Below, piece by piece: positions 43,246 through 50,559 of a DNA stretch of 64,000 nucleotides; the first letter of the stretch is position 1, and each line of letters opens with the position of its first letter. The stretch comes from Bacillota bacterium (lineage in GTDB: Bacteria > Bacillota > Clostridia > Lachnospirales > Lachnospiraceae): positions 1 through 64,000 of the forward strand of contig JAEZTJ010000102.1 of NCBI GenBank assembly GCA_023421505.1, given 5' to 3'. The notes under the pieces were generated by a model. It was not told the origin of the DNA. It ran no database searches and was given only the letters and a program-made list of their open reading frames with translations. The position numbers were made by a program, and so were the translations under genes.

Positions 43246-43786
43246 AAGGAGCCAGCCTTTTTACTATGATTACAGCCATTGCAGTCTTGATTAAATCAGG
43301 GATGATAAAGGGAAATACACACCATCCAAGTACCGCAGTTAGTCCAACAGCCCCTGTATCTCTCGTATATACATACATAAACCATGCTGTACCAAATAAA
43401 TAGCAGCAAGACATACCTACAAGCATTGCCAGTATGATAATCGGGGTTTTGTTACCGAAAAGTCGCGTGATCAGTGAGTAGGCTAAAGCGGTAAAAATAA
43501 ATCCAATAATATAACCGCCTGTCATTCCGAGTAAAGCGCCAACGCCGCTTCCAAAGCCAGCAAATACAGGAAGCCCTATAACACCCAGTAATATGTATAA
43601 CAAAACAGCTATCGTACCTCTTTTTCCTCCAAGCAAACCGACTGTACATAGTACTGCAAAGGTTTGAAGGGTAAAGGGTATTGCAGTGGGTATGGATATC
43701 CACGAGCATACCGCAATTAAGATTGCACACATGGAGATATATACCATATCTAGTGTTTTATATTTCTTCGCAGTCATTTCTCTCAT
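43232..43786 (-). CDS. bioY: biotin transporter substrate-binding subunit
   Basis: 184-aa S component of the ECF-type biotin transporter, with six membrane helices. BioY features: AVCSWISIPTAIPFTLQTFAVLC, GLLGGKRGTIAVLLYILLGVIGLPVFAGFGSGVGALLGMTGGYIIGF and the C-terminal PFIIPDLIKTAMAVI. ATG 43786 (MREMTAKK) has AAGGAGG 10 bases upstream; an upstream in-frame start at 43840 would lie over the promoter. A BirA-type operator covers the promoter, so expression should fall when biotin is plentiful. No ecfA/T genes adjoin it; a shared energizing module elsewhere is expected. Confidence 0.94.
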   Translation of the reverse strand: MREMTAKKYKTLDMVYISMCAILIAVCSWISIPTAIPFTLQTFAVLCTVGLLGGKRGTIAVLLYILLGVIGLPVFAGFGSGVGALLGMTGGYIIGFIFTALAYSLITRLFGNKTPIIILAMLVGMSCCYLFGTAWFMYVYTRDTGAVGLTAVLGWCVFPFIIPDLIKTAMAVIIVKRLAPYVNK

Positions 43787-43811
43787 TAGGAACAACCTCC
43801 TTTTTTGGTAT

Positions 43812-43840
43812 AGTATAATACTGTTTTTATATATTGTCAA
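43812..43840 (-). promoter_or_regulatory. bioY promoter
   Basis: On the minus strand TTGACA (43840 to 43835), 17 bp, TATACT (43817 to 43812). The -35 lies inside the BirA-type inverted repeat. Confidence 0.75.
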
Positions 43841-43865
43841 CTTAATAATTATAATCAGTCGACAA
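43834..43865 (-). promoter_or_regulatory. BirA-type operator upstream of bioY
   Basis: TTGTCAAC (43834-43841) and GTCGACAA (43858-43865) are inverted copies with one mismatch, separated by 16 bp. This matches the TTGTTAAC-spacer-GTTAACAA architecture of biotin repressor sites, and it overlaps the -35 box. Confidence 0.7.
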
Positions 43866-43924
43866 TATATAATAATATGACTATTCTAAAAAAGGAGGTA
43901 CTCTTTACATGACTAATTCATTCC

Positions 43925-44335
43925 CTATTCCTTCGTGCTATCCGACTTACTCTTAGCGTTCTTTTTTGTTTCTGCCAAACGTAAATTCTCCGCTGCTCTA
44001 TAGCGGACTATTTCCCCTATTAATTCTAGCGGTAATGGCTTGCTCATAGGAAATTGAATGGCACCCTTTGAGCTTTTATATTCAGCGAGTTGCGTTTTAA
44101 ATATCTCAATCCCGCTTGGGGCGGGATAAAAGCCTATATGATTTTTATGTGCAGCAAAATGCACCAGATTACCATACAAATCATAAGTAGGCATCTGCCA
44201 GCTAATTTTCTCTTTCGCTTCCGGTACTGTTTCCTTAATTAGATTTCTGAGTAAATGTAATTTCTCCTGAACCTCTGCTGGAAATTGAAAAATATAATCA
44301 TCCACTGTCTGATAGGAGGGTTTATTCTCTTCCAT
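43925..44335 (-). CDS. DUF1801 protein
   Basis: 136 aa. DUF1801 features: TVDDYIFQFPAEVQEKLHLLRNLIKETVPEAKEKISWQMPTYDLYGNLVHFAAHKNHIGFYP and KSSKGAIQFPMSKPLP. Related to the frataxin-like iron chaperone YdhG group in fold; role unproven. ATG 44335 has TGGAG 5 bases upstream and is preferred over ATG 44359. The C-terminus is Lys/Ser-rich. Monocistronic. Confidence 0.85.
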   Translation of the reverse strand: MEENKPSYQTVDDYIFQFPAEVQEKLHLLRNLIKETVPEAKEKISWQMPTYDLYGNLVHFAAHKNHIGFYPAPSGIEIFKTQLAEYKSSKGAIQFPMSKPLPLELIGEIVRYRAAENLRLAETKKNAKSKSDSTKE

Positions 44336-44437
44336 TGTAACTCCATTCCAGGAACTCATTAAAATATAATTATTTTCTAATAAAATGATATTCCTTTATT
44401 GTATTCTATTTTATCCAGAGCATATTAATTATATTAT

Positions 44438-44797
44438 TCAATCTTCCTTTTGTCTATTATAACCTTTCTCTCCATAGGGAGATAATTTATCTAGCCAAAG
44501 CTGCTTCATCTGCTTCATTTCCCACCGGATATCTGTTATATCCTCGGTTACCTTTTCTTCAAGCACCTCATAGGTAAAGGCTTCTGCGCCCAACTCCTTC
44601 CAGTCCTTTTGCAGCTCAAAATTCATATGTCTTCCCATATCTAATTGAGCCTGTATCGCATACCAGCGATTTTTTAAATTTGGATAGGCAGTTATATATA
44701 TTTTTCCATTCTTCTTATTTTTAATTTGTATAACACCCATATATGTTTTAAGTTGTTTATACTTTTCTAAAAGCTCTTTCCGCGTATTCTTTTCCAT
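44438..44797 (-). CDS. GIY-YIG-like nuclease family protein, degenerate motif
   Basis: 119 aa. The first strand reads MGVIQIKNKKNGKIYITAYPNLKNRW, aligning with GIY-(x)-YIG as MGV...YIT, so the second signature Gly is lost and the first Tyr is not evident. The rest, with GAEAFTYEVLEE, keeps the family's helix and Glu-bearing strand. It may be a non-catalytic or altered nuclease. GAGGAG precedes ATG 44797; the longer frame to 44872 would read into the flanking hairpin repeat. Function not known. Confidence 0.7.
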   Translation of the reverse strand: MEKNTRKELLEKYKQLKTYMGVIQIKNKKNGKIYITAYPNLKNRWYAIQAQLDMGRHMNFELQKDWKELGAEAFTYEVLEEKVTEDITDIRWEMKQMKQLWLDKLSPYGEKGYNRQKED

Positions 44798-44830
44798 TTT
44801 TATTCTCCTCTTATTCATATAGATACACTT

Positions 44831-44978
44831 GGTAATTGCGAAACTCATTAACTGTAAATATTGTATACACATTAGGTACTATTCCGAAGCGGAAGTTAAG
44901 CCCGAAGGAGCGTTGAAGCGAAGGAATATTTATCTAATGTGTATACAATAAATAAGACTATATCGTTTCGCAATCACC
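44831..44978. repeat. MITE-like hairpin repeat, copy B, with 16-bp flanking direct repeats
   Basis: 148 bp from GGTAATTGCGAAA to TTTCGCAATCACC. A perfect 17-bp inner inverted repeat (44859-44875 with 44934-44950) makes the copy a long hairpin. It is flanked on both sides by the identical 16-mer TCATATAGATACACTT (44815-44830 and 44979-44994). It holds no open frame. Confidence 0.75.
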
Positions 44979-45000
44979 TCATATAGATACACTTATAGTA

Positions 45001-45068
45001 GGCTTGCGAAATACATCAACTATGAGCATTGTAAGCACAGTAGATACCATTCCAAATCGGAAGCTATT
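45001..45068. repeat. diverged half copy of repeat B
   Basis: GCTTGCGAAATACATCAACT and the following bases align with the left half of copy B (TTGCGAAACTCATTAACT ...), through ATTGTA, ACAGTAGATACCATTCC and CGGAAG. It ends against the stop codon of the DUF2087 gene. Confidence 0.55.
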
Positions 45069-45070
45069 AC

Positions 45071-45817
45071 TTATTTCATCCAATATTCCGTACAGTCATC
45101 AGTTCTACCCATAAATCCATAATCAACCAGATATCGCCTAAGCACTGCATAGTCATCATAAATTGCTTCTAATATTTCATTTAACTCTTTTTCAGTATAA
45201 TGCCTTCCATATACTAACTGCTCTGTTATTTTAGCAAGAATCACTATTTTTTTCTTTTCCTTATGAGGAAAACTCTTTAAATTCAGCGGCGTCAAACTAT
45301 AAAATGAGGTTTTTAATATTTGTTCTTTTTCCTTCTCCGTTGTAATATAACGATCGTCCACCATAGTCGCATTGCTATGTACCGGAATAATAGTCTCCTC
45401 TGTAATCAGTCTTTTCTCCATCATCTGTTCATAAATCGCCAAGTACATTTTTGCCTGTTTGGCTTTCTCGCGAAACATAAATCTCTGATGTCTCACTGAA
45501 GACGTGGTAATACCAAGTATTCCCGCAATCTCCTTATCCGAATGACCTGTATAAAATAGCATTAATAATTCTTTTTGATTATCTGTAAAGGTATTATATT
45601 TTGAGTCTGAATAGAGTAATTGTTTTAAAACATCGCCATGTTCCATTTTTATATGAATTGTTACTGCATGTAATGCATCGTAAAATCTATCCTTAATCGC
45701 AAATATTTCCCCTTCTTCAAATGCTTTCTTACAAGTATTGCAGATATAGGTATTAGAAGCTCCATCAAATTGATAGCCGTTCTTTAATTCTTCAATCGTC
45801 AACTTTTCAATTTCCAT
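45071..45817 (-). CDS. DUF2087 transcriptional regulator with central LuxR-type helix-turn-helix
   Basis: 248 aa. The N-terminal part has a CxxC pair (YICNTCKKAF) that may bind zinc. The central helix-turn-helix is TDNQKELLMLFYTGHSDKEIAGILGITTSSVRHQRFMFREKAKQ. The C-terminal DUF2087 domain is LKSFPHKEKKKIVILAKI ... YTEKELNEILEAIYDDYAVLRRYLVDYGFMGR. These proteins are annotated as regulators of unknown signal. ATG 45817 has AAAGGTG upstream. Its promoter carries a 13-bp palindrome over the -10, compatible with autoregulation. Confidence 0.85.
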   Translation of the reverse strand: MEIEKLTIEELKNGYQFDGASNTYICNTCKKAFEEGEIFAIKDRFYDALHAVTIHIKMEHGDVLKQLLYSDSKYNTFTDNQKELLMLFYTGHSDKEIAGILGITTSSVRHQRFMFREKAKQAKMYLAIYEQMMEKRLITEETIIPVHSNATMVDDRYITTEKEKEQILKTSFYSLTPLNLKSFPHKEKKKIVILAKITEQLVYGRHYTEKELNEILEAIYDDYAVLRRYLVDYGFMGRTDDCTEYWMK

Positions 45818-45932
45818 ATTCAACACCTTTCATAAATTTATATATAAGGATTAAGCTATTATAAAACAATATTACTTTCTTTATTATATCAACAACAAAT
45901 ATTATTTCACTCAAACTCTCCTACGCGATATT

Positions 45933-45945
45933 ACAATACTATTGT
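45933..45945 (-). promoter_or_regulatory. palindrome over the -10 of the DUF2087 gene
   Basis: ACAATA-C-TATTGT, a perfect 6-bp inverted repeat with one central base, lies on the -10 element. A second TACTATTGT follows at once. Candidate autoregulatory operator. Confidence 0.4.
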
Positions 45946-45969
45946 ACTATTGTTTATGATATACGTCAA
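45941..45969 (-). promoter_or_regulatory. promoter of the DUF2087 regulator
   Basis: On the minus strand TTGACG (45969 to 45964), 17 bp, TACAAT (45946 to 45941). The rest of the 386-bp gap is AT-rich and shows only the terminator at 46154. Confidence 0.6.
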
Positions 45970-46153
45970 CATTTTTATTATTCGTTGTTATATAGTCATA
46001 TTCTCATGTATTATGCTGTAGCAATTATATCTCTTTCTATGAATGATTTTACAATATAAGCATATCCATTCTTAGAAGCATTCGTAAAATTATCTGTTGT
46101 GTAAAATCTCATAAATAGAGTAGAGAAATATTAGTGCCATGCCTGGCATACAA

Positions 46154-46195
46154 ATAAAGCGCCAGTATTCTAAAATCAGAATACTGGCGCTTTAT
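46154..46195 (-). terminator. 18-bp perfect terminator after the secreted protein gene
   Basis: ATAAAGCGCCAGTATTCT (46154-46171) pairs perfectly with 46178-46195 around a 6-base loop, 9 bp past the stop. Confidence 0.85.
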
Positions 46196-46203
46196 CGGTT
46201 ACA

Positions 46204-46947
46204 TTACTTTTTTACTGTTTTACGAAATCTAATCCAGACAACAGTACCTCCAATAATTACAGCAGCTCCTGCAGTGCAGGCAAGTGCAGCCGGGACAACC
46301 GGATTTGATGCTTTTGAATCTGCCGCACCTGTTGCATAAGCCAGAACCTCGCTATCGTCTGCAACAGTACCAACCGCAGTAGTTTCAACACTGGTTATCT
46401 GCATTTCTGCTTTTGATGCATCGGTATCCTCAGCTGCCATGCCTGCTTCTGCAATAGAAGTATCATATAGTACAGCATCTGTTACAACAGAGGTATCAGA
46501 AGCTGTATCAGCTACTGCCGCATCTTCAGGCAAGACTTCCTTTGGTTCTGTTGCTACGCCTGTATCAGCAGCCTGCATATAGTCAACTTGAGTTTTGAAT
46601 ATAACAGCCTGATCTCCCTCGACTACTTTAATTGTATCCTTACCAAGTGCCTCATATAAATAGTCTGCATTTGCATCGCTATATGGTGTGATACCGATTT
46701 CGATGTAATGGTCGAGTGCCACCGTATGGGTTATCTTAAATCCCCTTTCAGCTATTTCCTTTGCTTGCTCTTCAAATAAAAATTTATCAATTTCCGCTTG
46801 CTTCTCATACATCTTGTTATCAACTTCGATCTTTCCAGAACTCGCTGAATTCCCTCCCCCTACTTCTGCTGCAAATACCGCACTGGTTGAAAAGCTTACT
46901 AAATAAGCACTAAGTACAAGCGCCTTCATAAATTTTGATTTCATCAT
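46204..46947 (-). CDS. exported Ala/Thr/Asp-rich protein with C-terminal membrane anchor, unknown
   Basis: 247 aa, not recognised. A signal peptide (KFMKALVLSAYLVSFSTSAVFA, cut near AEVGGG) is followed by a charged stretch that may be coiled (KMYEKQAEIDKFLFEEQAKEIAERGFKI), then HTVALDHYIEIGITPYSDANADYLYEALG, a low-complexity A/D/T/V region (about 120-205), and a single C-terminal helix (VVPAALACTAGAAVIIGGTVVWIRFR) with a basic end. It has no LPxTG motif, so it is anchored by the helix. GGAGG precedes ATG 46947. It follows the ECF-sigma/DUF4367 pair by 120 bp and could be a target of that system. Confidence 0.7.
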   Translation of the reverse strand: MMKSKFMKALVLSAYLVSFSTSAVFAAEVGGGNSASSGKIEVDNKMYEKQAEIDKFLFEEQAKEIAERGFKITHTVALDHYIEIGITPYSDANADYLYEALGKDTIKVVEGDQAVIFKTQVDYMQAADTGVATEPKEVLPEDAAVADTASDTSVVTDAVLYDTSIAEAGMAAEDTDASKAEMQITSVETTAVGTVADDSEVLAYATGAADSKASNPVVPAALACTAGAAVIIGGTVVWIRFRKTVKK

Positions 46948-47069
46948 ACTATTATCCTCCATATTTTCAAAATTTGTCTAATAATTTAATTTTACCGGCA
47001 ACTATAACCTTTTTTCATACTCCATTTATTGCCTATTTTATTAATAATCTCAATCCGAAACTTGCTAAT

Positions 47070-47783
47070 TTATTTCATTGCTTCTGCTACCTTTAACGCC
47101 TTCTCCTCATCAATATACCCAGATATGCTGTAATGGACCCCATTATTATACCAAAGCAGCTCAGTATATTGATTATCCTTGTTAGAATTCATCGTATTGA
47201 AGGATGACTTAATATATCCGGGAATTCCGTTTATGGTAATTGAAGAATACTCCGATAATCCGTCCTGCAATTGTGACTTTTCCTGTGTGATAAGGAGTGT
47301 TTGTTCTCCGAAACTATAGCTAAGTTCAACTTTTTCCGCAGTGTTTTTATCGTTGCCATATGCCGTTATAACATGAAGCTCATAATTCTCCGGAATATAA
47401 GCCGGGATTAGAAAGTCACTTCCAAAGCTTTCTTTCGCTTCCTCCGGAGTATTAAAAGTCCAATTATTACCGACTGTCTCATCCAGTGCTAATATGCTAT
47501 TTGTACTCTCCGGCAAGGCCTCGGTGCTTTCACCGGTATCTGCCAAAATATTTATCTTAGAATTATCTTCTTTATTTATTTGTCTTTGAAGCGGTAATAT
47601 ACCGGAAAAATTTAATAAGCCTATAACAAAGAGCATGCAGGCTGCAGGTATCAATACTCTTCCTACCGGAAAATGCTTTCTCTTTGTGCACTGCATTAAA
47701 GTTTTTCTTTTTAGCTCATCTCCCACACTGGTATCACTCATGATTTCATCTGCAATCTCCTTAAAGTCCTTCAATTTATCCAT
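47070..47783 (-). CDS. DUF4367 membrane protein, probable anti-sigma factor
   Basis: 237 aa. A cytosolic N-terminus of about 38 residues is followed by one membrane helix (VLIPAACMLFVIGLLNFSGIL) and an outer domain with DUF4367 signatures (FGSDFLIPAYIPENYELHVITAYG and YTELLWYNNGVHYSISGYIDEEKALKVAEAMK). The position after an ECF sigma gene, with an 8-bp overlap, marks it as the cognate membrane regulator. A zinc-finger anti-sigma motif is not visible; control may use the short N-terminus. GGAGGGGAGGG lies upstream of the ATG. Confidence 0.82.
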   Translation of the reverse strand: MDKLKDFKEIADEIMSDTSVGDELKRKTLMQCTKRKHFPVGRVLIPAACMLFVIGLLNFSGILPLQRQINKEDNSKINILADTGESTEALPESTNSILALDETVGNNWTFNTPEEAKESFGSDFLIPAYIPENYELHVITAYGNDKNTAEKVELSYSFGEQTLLITQEKSQLQDGLSEYSSITINGIPGYIKSSFNTMNSNKDNQYTELLWYNNGVHYSISGYIDEEKALKVAEAMK

Positions 47784-48300
47784 CTATTTCAACCCTCCCC
47801 TCCAATCTTTGTTTTAATATTTCTCTAGCTCTATAGAGTCGGCTCCTGACTGTTCCTTCGGCAATATTTAAAATCTTACTGATCTGTATCGTATCATAGC
47901 TTTGATAATAATATAGAATAATAACTTCCTTATAAGAAGGCTGAAGAGATAGTACGGCATCGAAAAGTAGTTTATTCTCCTCCGCTTTCAGAATATTACT
48001 CTCAACACTCGGACCATGTGCTATTTCCGTAAAAGTGTCTGTCAGAAGCACTCTCTTAAACCAGGAGCTGCGTAAGATATCCTTGCAGGTATTTATAGTG
48101 ATTTTAATAATCCATGTCTTTTCACTGCTCTCTCCTCTAAAGCTTTCATATTTATTGAAGACCTTGATAAATACATCCTGAAAAGCATCCTCTGCTTTAT
48201 GATAATCCTTAAGAAACAGATAGGCGGTCCTTAGAACATCATTTCCATAGGTGTCCATTAGTCTCTTAATTTCATTTTCAACATTCCTACTTTTACTCAT
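47776..48300 (-). CDS. ECF-family RNA polymerase sigma factor
   Basis: 174 aa with Sigma70 region 2 (about 10-75: YGNDVLRTAYLFLKDYHKAEDAFQDVFIKVFNKYESFRGESSEKTWIIKI) and region 4 (about 115-168: LQPSYKEVIILYYYQSYDTIQISKILNIAEGTVRSRLYRAREIL). Directs RNA polymerase to a small regulon, held by the downstream DUF4367 protein. ATG 48300 (MSKSRN) has AAGGAG 6 bases upstream; the in-frame start at 48333 is less likely. The natural signal is probably envelope-related. Confidence 0.93.
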   Translation of the reverse strand: MSKSRNVENEIKRLMDTYGNDVLRTAYLFLKDYHKAEDAFQDVFIKVFNKYESFRGESSEKTWIIKITINTCKDILRSSWFKRVLLTDTFTEIAHGPSVESNILKAEENKLLFDAVLSLQPSYKEVIILYYYQSYDTIQISKILNIAEGTVRSRLYRAREILKQRLEGRVEIDG

Positions 48301-48781
48301 ATTATTCTCCTTTGGTACCGAAAGGGAATACATGCTGTGCCTCCTTTCTATTTATGTGTCTTCACTGATTAGACGCCAGGCTATTCCCTCCTGCTCCCGA
48401 ATTTTATACCTAATTTTACTGGAAATATATGTTGTTATCAGAAGCAGCGCTAATTGCCTACACTTACGACATATTAATAAAGCAATGTATTTCTTAAACA
48501 AGCATTGTTTCAATATTCCCTATATGCTGCTGTGCGTATATTGCCCTCGTTATATATAATAATAGGACGGATTTTTCCATTAAAAAAACGTTCTATGACT
48601 ATAGGAAAGCCAGGAACGTTTTTGGATATTATTTATTCAATTCATATTCTTCATATATTTAAGTAAATCTATACCTTTTTACAATAATCTTATTCTGCCT
48701 GCTAGTATATCAAGTTATCTTCCTGGTTGCCAATTTCACTTTAAAGTACAAGCTATCAAGTATACAAATGTCTAGTAAATC
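48301..48781. other. 481-bp gap between the sigma factor and SDR genes
   Basis: It contains a terminator at 48583-48622 for the SDR gene and, between it and the sigma gene, about 280 bp in which I found no gene, known ECF promoter motif or repeat. Confidence 0.4.
48583..48622 (-). terminator. terminator after the SDR gene
   Basis: AAAAAACGTTC (48583-48593) pairs with GAACGTTTTT (48613-48622), with a T7 run on the minus-strand 3' side. It lies 160 bp past the stop. Confidence 0.7.
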
Positions 48782-49483
48782 TCAGTTACCTGTTTTTCTT
48801 GTAATCTTATGCTTCTGCGGTTTTATGGTGATATCAGATATTACAATTCCTTCTCTCTGGTCTAAGATAAATTCAACAGCCTTTCCTACTTCCTCCGGAG
48901 TGATATACGTATCACTTGATTCTCCTTCACAAAAATCAGCATTACGATAAAAATTAGTTTTTGTCATATCCGGGTGAATGGTAATAACCTTTACTCCGTA
49001 TTTACGAACCTCTTCAAATAGACTGTTTGAAAAGCTTGTTAGTCCTGCTTTGGTTGCACCGTAAGCACATCCGTGAGTATTGGTTTTACTTGCTGTAACA
49101 GAAGAAATATTAAATATATATCCGGCATTCTTCTTAAGCTGCCTAAGTATTAGCTGGGTCAAAATCATGGGCGCCTCAAGATTCGTAGCCACCATATTAT
49201 GAAGCTTTTTTGGATTTAATTCCTCGTGCGGCCCAAAATAACCTACACCGGCATTATTGACTAGTATATGAATCTCCTCCTTAGCAGCTATCTCTATGCT
49301 TTTACTGCTTAGTTCTGGCAGATTAGTTACATCACAGATTACTGGATGAAAGTTATCCTCCCTGATATCGGTTTTGGTAAACTCCCGTCCAAAACCATAA
49401 ACTTTATAATTCTTCCTTAATAGTACCCTGCATATTTCCAAACCAATTCCTGATGATGCTCCAGTTACAATTGCTGCTTTCAT
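48782..49483 (-). CDS. short-chain dehydrogenase/reductase
   Basis: 233 aa. The Rossmann cofactor site TGASSGIG is at residues 7-14, ICDVTN follows, NNAGVG sits near 83-88, the catalytic Ser lies in ISSVTAS, and YGATK (the YxxxK motif) is near 140. It is a classical SDR, likely NADPH-dependent given the Arg after the second strand (GFGREFT); the substrate is not readable. It is 39 bp downstream of splB on the same strand and may be co-transcribed. Confidence 0.9.
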   Translation of the reverse strand: MKAAIVTGASSGIGLEICRVLLRKNYKVYGFGREFTKTDIREDNFHPVICDVTNLPELSSKSIEIAAKEEIHILVNNAGVGYFGPHEELNPKKLHNMVATNLEAPMILTQLILRQLKKNAGYIFNISSVTASKTNTHGCAYGATKAGLTSFSNSLFEEVRKYGVKVITIHPDMTKTNFYRNADFCEGESSDTYITPEEVGKAVEFILDQREGIVISDITIKPQKHKITRKTGN

Positions 49484-49521
49484 CCTGTTACTTACCTTTC
49501 AATTTGGTTATTTACTCTCGA

Positions 49522-50559
49522 TCATTTATCTTCTTGCTGCGTCTTCTCCCAAATATATAATTTATCTGCCGGAATTCTCTCCCGTAACAGTTCCAAAGCG
49601 AAGCTGATCATCTCCTTCGTCAGCTTATCACCGTAGTGATAAACTCCATTATCATTCTCATAAGGAAACTGTATAACAGCCGATGCGATAGACTGCTTTC
49701 TCATCTTTTTCATATAATCCTGAGGTACACGAAAAACACCCAGGCTTACATCCTGTAGCTGCTCCGCTTTGATTTCGTCGAAGACCTGACGAAACATATC
49801 CATGTATTCCTTCTTCCAATCCTTCCTATATATCATAGGATCAAAGCAAAGCCTCACTTTAAAGCCTTTTTGTAAGGCCTTTTGTATACAGGTGATTCTT
49901 TGTTCCAGAGTGGGCGTATGATGTTCATAGCTTTCTATGATTTTATGTGGTGAAAGGGTCCAGGCAAGTATGATACCAGAGCTAGGTTCAATTTGATCAA
50001 GAACGCTTAGATTAGCACTCTTTGTTCGGACTTCAATCGTAAGCTCCTTATGCCTTAAAGCAAAGCTTGTCCATTCTTTTGTATATCCAAGTAAATGCTC
50101 TAAAGCAAGTAAATCCGTATCATAGGATATACATAGATATACGGGATGCTTTTGCAAAAGCCTTTCAACTTCCTCAAATATCTCTTCCAGATTGACAAAG
50201 ATAACTATATTGGCCGAAGGATACATTCCCTGTAAGTAACAATATTCACAATCATAGATGCAATTCATGACGGAGGATACATAATAAAAATGTTGATTTC
50301 CAAAACTCTGACAAACAGGAGCTCCTTCATAGATAAGATTTTGATGTTTATTTGCCAGTATTAGGCTGGGAGTCTGTTTTTGCAATCTATAATTTTGATG
50401 ACTTCTGCAAAAAACATCCTTATAATGATCAATTTCAATTATGCTTGCCTTTGGAAAGGATGCGAGAATTCTTTTTGTGACCGGATGGTTACGGACCTCT
50501 TTTTCAATATAAATATGTGAAAAATGTGGATTATAATAATCTGGCTTTAAGCTGTTCAA
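49522..50559 (-). CDS. splB: spore photoproduct lyase
   Basis: 345-aa radical-SAM enzyme that repairs the spore photoproduct, a thymine dimer formed in UV-exposed dormant spores. The iron-sulfur motif CIYDCEYC uses Cys100, Cys104 and Cys107. The hydrogen-donor cysteine is at position 141 (VYLCISYD), matching Cys141 of Bacillus SplB. The start is TTG 50559 with AAAGGAAAG 7 bases upstream, overlapping the end of the nucleosidase gene by 29 bp. This places the organism among endospore formers. Confidence 0.94.
   Translation of the reverse strand: MNSLKPDYYNPHFSHIYIEKEVRNHPVTKRILASFPKASIIEIDHYKDVFCRSHQNYRLQKQTPSLILANKHQNLIYEGAPVCQSFGNQHFYYVSSVMNCIYDCEYCYLQGMYPSANIVIFVNLEEIFEEVERLLQKHPVYLCISYDTDLLALEHLLGYTKEWTSFALRHKELTIEVRTKSANLSVLDQIEPSSGIILAWTLSPHKIIESYEHHTPTLEQRITCIQKALQKGFKVRLCFDPMIYRKDWKKEYMDMFRQVFDEIKAEQLQDVSLGVFRVPQDYMKKMRKQSIASAVIQFPYENDNGVYHYGDKLTKEMISFALELLRERIPADKLYIWEKTQQEDK

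Noticed and set aside
48251..48559. Plus-strand 102-codon frame in the gap before the sigma factor.
   Set aside because: It starts inside the sigma factor gene on the other strand, lacks a ribosome site and has a hydrophobic composition typical of antisense frames.
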